From: Sipunculus nudus
Taxonomy: Eukaryota; Annelida; Sipuncula; Golfingiida; Sipunculidae
NCBI GenBank assembly: GCA_026874595.1
Contig: CM049317.1
Location: 38,040,401 to 38,104,400, forward strand
DNA: 64,000 bases
Reading direction: 5' to 3'
Part shown: piece by piece, positions 58,175-64,000 of the stretch
Layout: the number at the start of each line of letters is the position of its first letter
Numbering within the stretch: the first letter of the stretch is position 1
Notes under the pieces: generated by a model
The model's database searches: none
What the model was told of the DNA's origin: nothing
The model's input: the letters and a program-made list of their open reading frames with translations, nothing else
Program-made: the position numbers and the translations under genes

Positions 58175-60740
58175 ATGCGTTCAAGCCAATCAGGAGGCAA
58201 TTCTTTTATTTGGTTACAACAAGGCGAACGGCAAACGGTCAGGGCGAGGAAGGAGGAGTGCCAGAAGAAAAAAAAAGAGATAGCAATAGTCGAGGAAAGC
58301 ACGGGAACAACAGACCAGCCTGAGGAACCGACGTCACAGGCCAAAACACAGAGAATGACTTAGCGGCAGATACCCAGACACCTCAAGAGGGAGTGGAAGG
58401 GAATGATGCCCTCCAGGCACATGGGATATGTCGCGAAAGGGGTCGCGGCGTACAAACCTTAGTGTGGACGGACACTCTCCTACACAAAATGATAGAGAAA
58501 TGAGAGGAATGTCGTTTTCCTTATGACAGGGCTCACCCAAGCTTTCACAACACTGCTTTAAAGGGGGAGGCTGTAGCGACCATCGCAACAGAACTTCGTG
58601 TGCTAGGAAAATATAAGGCCTAATTGCTAAATTGTATTAACTATATCTATATAATGCTTTTGAACAGAATAGTATGGGGGGGGGGGCAGTTGAAATCTGT
58701 CGTATTTCTAGGGCCCCTCATTGTGTTTACAAAGAGATTTAATAAACATAATTATTAAAGACACATTATTTAAATAGATAATTTGGTTTGTCATTGCGAT
58801 TCATGATGAAAAGTATTTGTCAGTCTTATTTCTTCTACAGTTGCCGATGTAACCAAGAAGATGACCTCTATAAGGACCACTTTCGGCAGGAAGTTGGCGC
58901 CCAAGAAGTCTAATAGTAGTCGGGACAGTTCTCTTCCTTCCTGGCTTCAGACACGCATGTTCCTATGCGAACATATAAGAAGCAGAAAAGCTACTTTGTC
59001 TAACTTGGAGGTAACTATAATAATTATAACACAAATTTTATTTTTACATAAATATTTACAATGATTTTTCAATTTTACTTTAAATATTCCAAAATTAACT
59101 ATGAAGTAATGATTTGTCTTAAAGCAGTCAGCCTAGAGCCGTATCTGTGAAACAATATATATTATTAATAGATGGATTCTTTCCTGTTGCCTTTCAGTCA
59201 CCATCAAAGGATGTTGATGAGACAGACGTGCCAGATGTAAGGCCACCGACCGACGATGAGGTTGTGTCTGATGTTGCTCAGCCAGCTTCCCCAACCCCAC
59301 CACCCAGCCTTACATCAGCCAGCAGAGGCAAAAAATGGCATTCTACCACTCAGGCCTATGTCCCCACCTGTAAGTACTCCAAACATTTGTGCATAAAATA
59401 AAGTATATGATTTTTTCGTGCTGTAACACCGGTAAAGATGTGAGCGTCCAGGTTCTATTTAAGAATCAAACTCTGGACGTTATAAAAATATTCTCATAAT
59501 CAATTTTAGCTGAGCGCCGTCACCCACAGGTCCCTTGTTTTTAATGTGCTATGTCCAATTTATCTTGTGCAAAATGTACTGTTTAGGTATGCAGTACTGG
59601 CAAACTCTTGCAAACTTTTTTCTATATCTTACCACGTACCAGAGCCGACTCCAGGTTATCCAGCAACTGTTGATCGCGCGAGGACAAAGCGAAGATTTGA
59701 GGCCACCATTTCGAGACCAACTGGGAAAGGGAAAAAAAAACAATGCCGGCTGTAAACCCACAGGATCCCTCAGAGTTTCTGCAAGATTTGTCAAGGAGTG
59801 TTAAGTCTGCTTTCGCCACAGCCGCCAAAACCCCGACACAGCTTTGGTGTCAATTTCTTGCGGTTGAGATGCATACTCTGTCTCAGACCGACCGGGAATA
59901 CTTGGTGTGGATTGTGCCCTCATCATGATAAAAACTGGTGAGTAATCTCCTTAGCTATATATGAATAACAGCGGCGTATACAGGAATTTAAAATAGGTGT
60001 GGGGGGGGGGGGGTCTCACTTTACGATGCCGAGTAGCGGGTGAGCCGAGACGCGAAACGGGGGGGGGGGGGAGGGGGAAGTAATGGCCCAGGTGTAGAAA
60101 TTCTTTTGGAAATTTAGGTTGTAATCGTGCAATATGCGGTGGCTTAAATGCATGCATTTTAAGCAAAACATACATTGTTACTGTTCTATACCCTAAATCC
60201 GCCCCTGAATAAGAATATAGCTATGACTATACAAAATCTTACAAAATGTTTATATTATATGTAATAAAAAACACAACACAATTACCAAGAATGAATCTGA
60301 TTGAAGATTTATTAAATAGTTCCTTTTGGGACAATTTACTTCCCAAAATAATTCAGTTAATAGTGCTTAAAAATTATTAAATAATTGTTGCATTTTTTTC
60401 AGGGCTTCTTAAAGCTAGTGAATCCTACGATGGGGTATAAGGCTGGAAACCACCAACAGCCGCATCACAAAAAGCACCTCAGCCAGCTGCTGCCCACCCA
60501 CCCCCCCCCCCCCCCCTCCGACCCGTAACACAAAAGATCAATATGCCAACTACAGTTATCAAAACGTTCCTACATACCATGCTCAAACCCCCCCCCCCCC
60601 TTTTATCAGCAGTGTATCGCGATGTAAACAATTTCCTGGACGAAAATCCTATGCATCTGTCCCGGCTAAGGAATTCACAAACGTATGTGTTTTATCATCT
60701 GACGTTGCCACTGTGTGCTTTACTGTGTAATTTTGTTTTA
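58175..60740 (+). pseudogene. MADF-BESS protein of the Harbinger element (partner of the transposase), broken
   Basis: Five probable exons: 58175-58597 (start MRSSQSGGNS, acidic part, then the first half of a MADF domain: VWTDTLLHKMIEK, CRFPYDRAHPSFHNTALKGE), 58841-59010 (second half: VTKKMTSIRTTFGRKL, LPSWLQTRMFL), 59198-59369 (acidic, proline-rich linker), about 59640-59938 (basic RARTKRRF, then the BESS-like LWCQFLAVEMHTLSQTDREYL), and from 60403 a proline-rich tail. Most splice sites are canonical (donors GTAACT at 59011, GTAAGT at 59370, GTGAGT near 59939; acceptors at 58840, 59197, 60402). Lesions: a frame change near 58325, TGA at 58501-58503, a frame change at the A run near 59735, and TAA in the last exon. 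MADF proteins bind DNA, so binding of the subterminal motifs is likely but not shown. Edges of exons 4 and 5 are uncertain. Confidence 0.7.
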
Positions 60741-60784
60741 CCTGTCTGTTAATTTATGATAAAGGAACAAGGTTGCATGTATTA

Positions 60785-60935
60785 GCCATGGCAAATCGCG
60801 TGAGACACGTTTTAGTTATTAGCCTAGCCTTGATGAATCGTGTGAGACACGTTTTAGGTATTATAAGCCTTGCTGAATTGTGTGAGACACGTTTTTGTTA
60901 TTAGCCCTGATGCATCGTTTGAGACACGGTTTATG
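60785..60935. repeat. Four imperfect ~45-bp repeats with hairpin core CGTGTGAGACACG
   Basis: Units of the form AATCGTGTGAGACACGTTTT then A.TTATTAGCCTTGATG occur four times between the two Harbinger genes. The core can pair CGTGT with ACACG around GAG. GACACG is also part of the motif of the subterminal clusters. Confidence 0.8.
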
Positions 60936-61145
60936 TTTGTACCACATCACCTATGTACAACTGTTAAATTATCGGCCATAGTTGTCAATGTTAAGATATG
61001 ATTTTGAATACGACGAAATGTTACTTCAACCTGTTCTCTTTGCTTTTATTAAATCACTGGGCACCGTCAAGGAACATATATGTGAGAGTTTACAAGTTTA
61101 GAATGATATTCTCATAGCAGCATGTTTGTTTCTGAAAATAAAGTA

Positions 61146-63611
61146 TCAACAAATGTCATAAGATCCTGATTTCTTTATGTCTGTCCTTGTTTCTTTTTTC
61201 CCAAGTTCACGTTCCAAGAGTCGCTTCCGACGATCATACTGCCAGGCCAACTCTCCTTCAACTGTAAGAAAACACTCCAAGAGGGTATGTCGCTGTTCTT
61301 TGACCGCACTGGTGGGATTCTGACCAAATCTTTGCAGATCTGTGAGGCTGGCATCATTCTCACGCCAGTCGCCTGGATTGGTTTCCCCATTGGCATCCTC
61401 AAGATCTACAGCACCCATTCCCAGATAATTTCTGCCACATTCCTTGCGTAGCATGTTGTGCAGGACAACGCATGCCAAAATAATATAATTTGTGTGTCGA
61501 ACAGGTCCACGAATAAGCGACATCAAAACCTGAAACCGTGAAGATAAAATGCCAAATGCATTTTCCACCACGCGTCTTGCCCGACTAAGGCGGTAGTTGT
61601 AGATTTCCTCCTCTGCCGTCAAACTCCTGCGGCTGAACGGTTTCATCAAGGTCGTGTCCATGGCGAAAGCATTATCCCCAATCAGGTGATAGGCCACAGG
61701 CTTGCTCCCCACGGTGCTTCTGTCGGGTATGTTTAAATATTCCCTTGCAGAGCTTTAAAGAAGGAACTCCTCTCTCAAATTCCACCATCTGATAGCCGAC
61801 CTTCTGCAGCCACTTCCACATATATGACCTCACAATTTGCATTTGAAATGGCAAGCAGTACAACACTAAAAAGTCTTTGTAATTGAAATATAGTAATCCA
61901 GAACGTGATGGTTTAAAGATTTCAACGTGTTTTCCATCTATGGCGCCGATGCAGAAAGGATTTTGCCATCGTTGTTTGAACCCACTACTCACTGCTAACC
62001 ATTCCTCTGTGGTTTTTGGTGTCTGAAAATAAAAAAAAGAATTGTGTATCAAGACAGGAAAACCATGTTTTAAATTTATAGTTTTTCATTTGAAATATTT
62101 TACTAGGATGTAGCTATACTCTTTTTTTTATTAACTGAACGTATAGACCGACACATTTTGTGATAATATATCACAACCACAGCATCAGTCAAATCTGTAT
62201 AAATAACAGTTTACTTACTTTTATATATCCCTTTCTCAGAGCTCGGTAGATGGCACGGGTCGTAGTCTGGATAATCCTCCTTGCAGTTGTAATCCCAACC
62301 AGGAAGGCGACCGTTCATGTCGTGATTTTCGCTCCTAAAAAATAAATCTTTATTACACGGGGTGACTAATGGGATATTTGGTTATTATGTAGGATTTAAT
62401 CCTTCTTCTATAAAAAAAGAGAAATATTTCTTTCTTTTGGGCCAATAATCTGGGACACATTTTGCTGGAAGAAAATGCTAGTGTTATGTCAGAAGAAAAT
62501 ACTAGTGTTATGTCTCTAAAAAAATCCACACAGATGGGGATTTTTAGAGTGTGCAAATGTCTATATAACAGGCATATATTCTTTGTGGGTATTCTACTCA
62601 CCAGTGGCTAGACAGTAGAGGGTGATGGATACCCTTTCTTCTACTGTGACTGCACATCGGAAGTTCGTGCGCGTTTCTTTATGTATGGCCTCACTGCTTC
62701 CACCAGCTTGTCAAACACACCAGGACTTATACGAAGCATGCGTCTGAACTCGGTCTGGGGGACAAATTAATTCATAGATTAATTCATATATACATAATAC
62801 ATACACAAACCCAAGAAATTTCCCTTTCATGAAAACGTTTACACAGCCTTGCAACTAAATTACACCATACAGTGTCATCCTTCCCATCCCCCCCCCCCCC
62901 ACACCAACCCCACCCCGACCCTTTCCCGACCTCTTACAAATCTCCCAAAATCCAGTACACATACATTTTCTCATAATTATAACGTTATATTGAAATCTGT
63001 CCTTTTTTTCTGTACATTTAACTCCGCAAATGGGATTTGGTTTTTGCGTTGGTTTGTCTTTCTGTAAGCAACATTAGTCCAAAAGTTATGAACGAATTTT
63101 AAAGACATTTTAGGTTAGCTCAACAATGATACAAGAAACAATTGATTAAATTTTGGTGGTTCTCCGGATCACCATCGGTTCCACAAAAATATTTGAAGGA
63201 AAAATGCTGCATTTCTGACTATGCCATATGCGGGTAATGAGCTACCTTGGCGGAGGTCTGCACTCTCTGAGTGCAAATCTTGAGTTGTTATGGACGTTCT
63301 AGAGCAAGACTTTAAAATGAAATTGTTTTTTCTTATGTATATACTGATATTAATTTTAAGAGCAGATTTTATTTTGTGGCATACTTTATGACTATTTGGT
63401 ATCGACTGTAGCATTTTATATAGTGCCAATGCAAAATACATACCATACAGATACGCCATTGAGGTTTGTAGAACGTATTCTGTTGTCTGGCATCGGTCCT
63501 GCCATGTCTCCAGTCCTTAACCCAACATGAATGTCGTCTTCTTCTTCTCTGTTGTTTATTTCCCTTTATTTCCACACTAGCTTGGTGGTGGAAATATACA
63601 CAAGCGCCCAC
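61146..63611 (-). pseudogene. PIF/Harbinger DDE transposase, four exons, inactivated
   Basis: Exons on the minus strand: 63611-63444 (start MGACVYFHH, then RRRRRHSCWVKDW), 62754-62602 (TEFRRMLRISPGVFDKLVEA, then VEERVSITLYCLATG), 62334-62221 (VAFLVGITTARRIIQ, helix-turn-helix type) and 62022-61146 (catalytic core). Introns have GT-AG ends and agreeing phases; the sum is about 437 codons, normal for HARBI1-like transposases. The catalytic triad is kept: Asp in CIGAIDGKHV (61936-61938), Asp in LIGDNAF (61674-61676), Glu in RRVVENAFG (61563-61565). Five lesions are seen: a -1 change near 62664, TGA at 62315-62317, a one-base loss in a T run at 61868-61872, TGA in place of a Trp codon at 61775-61777, and a -1 change near 61738. 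A polyadenylation signal (AATAAA on minus) is at 61050-61045. The product would have cut the element ends in the nucleus. Confidence 0.9.
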
Positions 63612-63709
63612 TAAAAGTGGCTACTAGTGCAATAACCTCCAAATCCATTGCTAAACACTTGCAACAAACAATCTAGAAAGGTCAACTTCCGGCCAATTAA
63701 CAGACGACA

Positions 63710-63885
63710 ACCTCCGTGTCGTTAAACCCAATGTGTGTCGTAAGTGTGTCGGTCAGTTGGTTTGCTACTTTGGCTGCACGACACACTCCACGACACGCTC
63801 GGCGACGCAAACCGACGCAACCAAGTGTCAGTGTGTGTCGCCTGATTTCTGTGTCGGCCCGCGTCGCGCTTTGTCGAGAACCGTG
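63710..63885. promoter_or_regulatory. Right subterminal cluster of CGACAC/GTGTCG motifs
   Basis: About nine motif copies in both orientations in 175 bp, next to the right terminal repeat and about 100 bp upstream of the transposase start codon. Confidence 0.65.
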
Positions 63886-63908
63886 TCGACCTTGGTGGGT
63901 TTACCTCT
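63882..63908 (-). repeat. Right terminal inverted repeat of the Harbinger element
   Basis: The complement of the left end, followed by TAA at 63909-63911. Confidence 0.93.
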
Positions 63909-64000
63909 TAAAGGCATTAGCTTTTTCTTATGATTTTAGCGTCTGGCATGTTTTGAATATGCTCTTTAACTTCATCACACAGTTGTGGCGGAATTCCTCT
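63909..64000 (-). pseudogene. Ty3/gypsy reverse transcriptase remnant, N-terminal side of the Harbinger insertion
   Basis: The minus strand encodes RGIPPQLCDEVKEHI and then DAKIIRKS, the conserved start of Ty3/gypsy RT (R.PP...EV..H...M...G.I..S). It continues beyond the window. Removing the 6.1-kb Harbinger and one TAA copy would place it next to the block at 57806 in the same frame. Confidence 0.88.

Larger units (their letters stand above)
57810..63908. mobile_element. Complete PIF/Harbinger DNA transposon, 6.1 kb, decayed genes
   Basis: The ends are inverted repeats of 27 bp with 23 matches: the left begins AGGGGTGAACCCACC and the right, on the other strand, AGAGGTAAACCCACC; both reach CGACACG. 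TAA lies immediately outside both ends (57807-57809 and 63909-63911), the 3-bp TWA duplication made by PIF/Harbinger elements. Inside are a DDE transposase gene (minus strand) and a MADF-BESS gene (plus strand), the two-gene arrangement known for this superfamily, in which a DNA-binding partner helps transposase nuclear import and end recognition. The element sits inside a Ty3/gypsy reverse transcriptase. Both genes carry multiple lesions, so it cannot move by itself now, though its ends could be used in trans. Confidence 0.95.

Noticed and set aside
57700-58363. Several open frames on both strands in the left Harbinger end
   Set aside because: The CGACAC motif cluster is stop-poor in many frames. 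Only the part from 58175 on plus fits a gene of the element.

Overview
The window looks like AT-rich genomic DNA from a marine invertebrate, most likely a mollusc and probably a bivalve. The evidence is spliceosomal introns, a metazoan seven-helix receptor gene, many mobile elements of animal type, many (TA)n microsatellites, and a dispersed repeat ending in GACGGACGGATGA...TAGCTCA that I associate with bivalve genomes. The species cannot be named from this sequence. Only one intact host gene is visible; nearly everything else is transposon, satellite or unassigned intron and intergenic DNA.

Left part (1-14.2 kb). A BEL/Pao retrotransposon lies on the minus strand. Its pol frame (zinc knuckles, aspartic protease, reverse transcriptase, RNase H) is open for about 1,080 codons and runs off the window start, while gag has one nonsense codon and one frame change. 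A decayed LINE piece follows at 9.5-10.05 kb, among unassigned AT-rich DNA.

Receptor locus (14.3-31.7 kb). A class A GPCR is encoded in one exon (ATG at 30443, stop at 31432) just after a good splice acceptor; a possible non-coding first exon is at 14.3-14.44 kb. The DNA between is an archive of elements: a TIR element carrying a 21-bp minisatellite, two LTRs of one family in opposite orientations (19143-19976 and 25132-25945), a foldback element with a 9-bp target duplication (20048-21198), palindromic repeats, a LINE 3' end, and repeat families that abut (TA)n tracts.

Middle (38-50.5 kb). A Rex1/BABAR-like LINE relic is followed by about 9.9 kb of a 33-bp satellite (about 300 monomers) with higher-order structure. 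Because 33 is divisible by 3, both strands have huge spurious open frames.

Right part (51-64 kb). A TRIM-like element has 150-bp LTRs that contain a tRNA-like module. Ty3/gypsy pol pieces lie at 52.3-53.26, 57.47-57.81 and 63.91-64.0 kb. A complete 6.1-kb PIF/Harbinger transposon (57810-63908), with 27-bp TIRs, a TAA target duplication and clustered CGACAC/GTGTCG subterminal motifs, sits inside the gypsy reverse transcriptase. It carries a four-exon DDE transposase gene and a MADF-BESS partner gene facing each other; both have several inactivating lesions. All of this was read by eye, so exon edges and family names are inferences unless stated otherwise.
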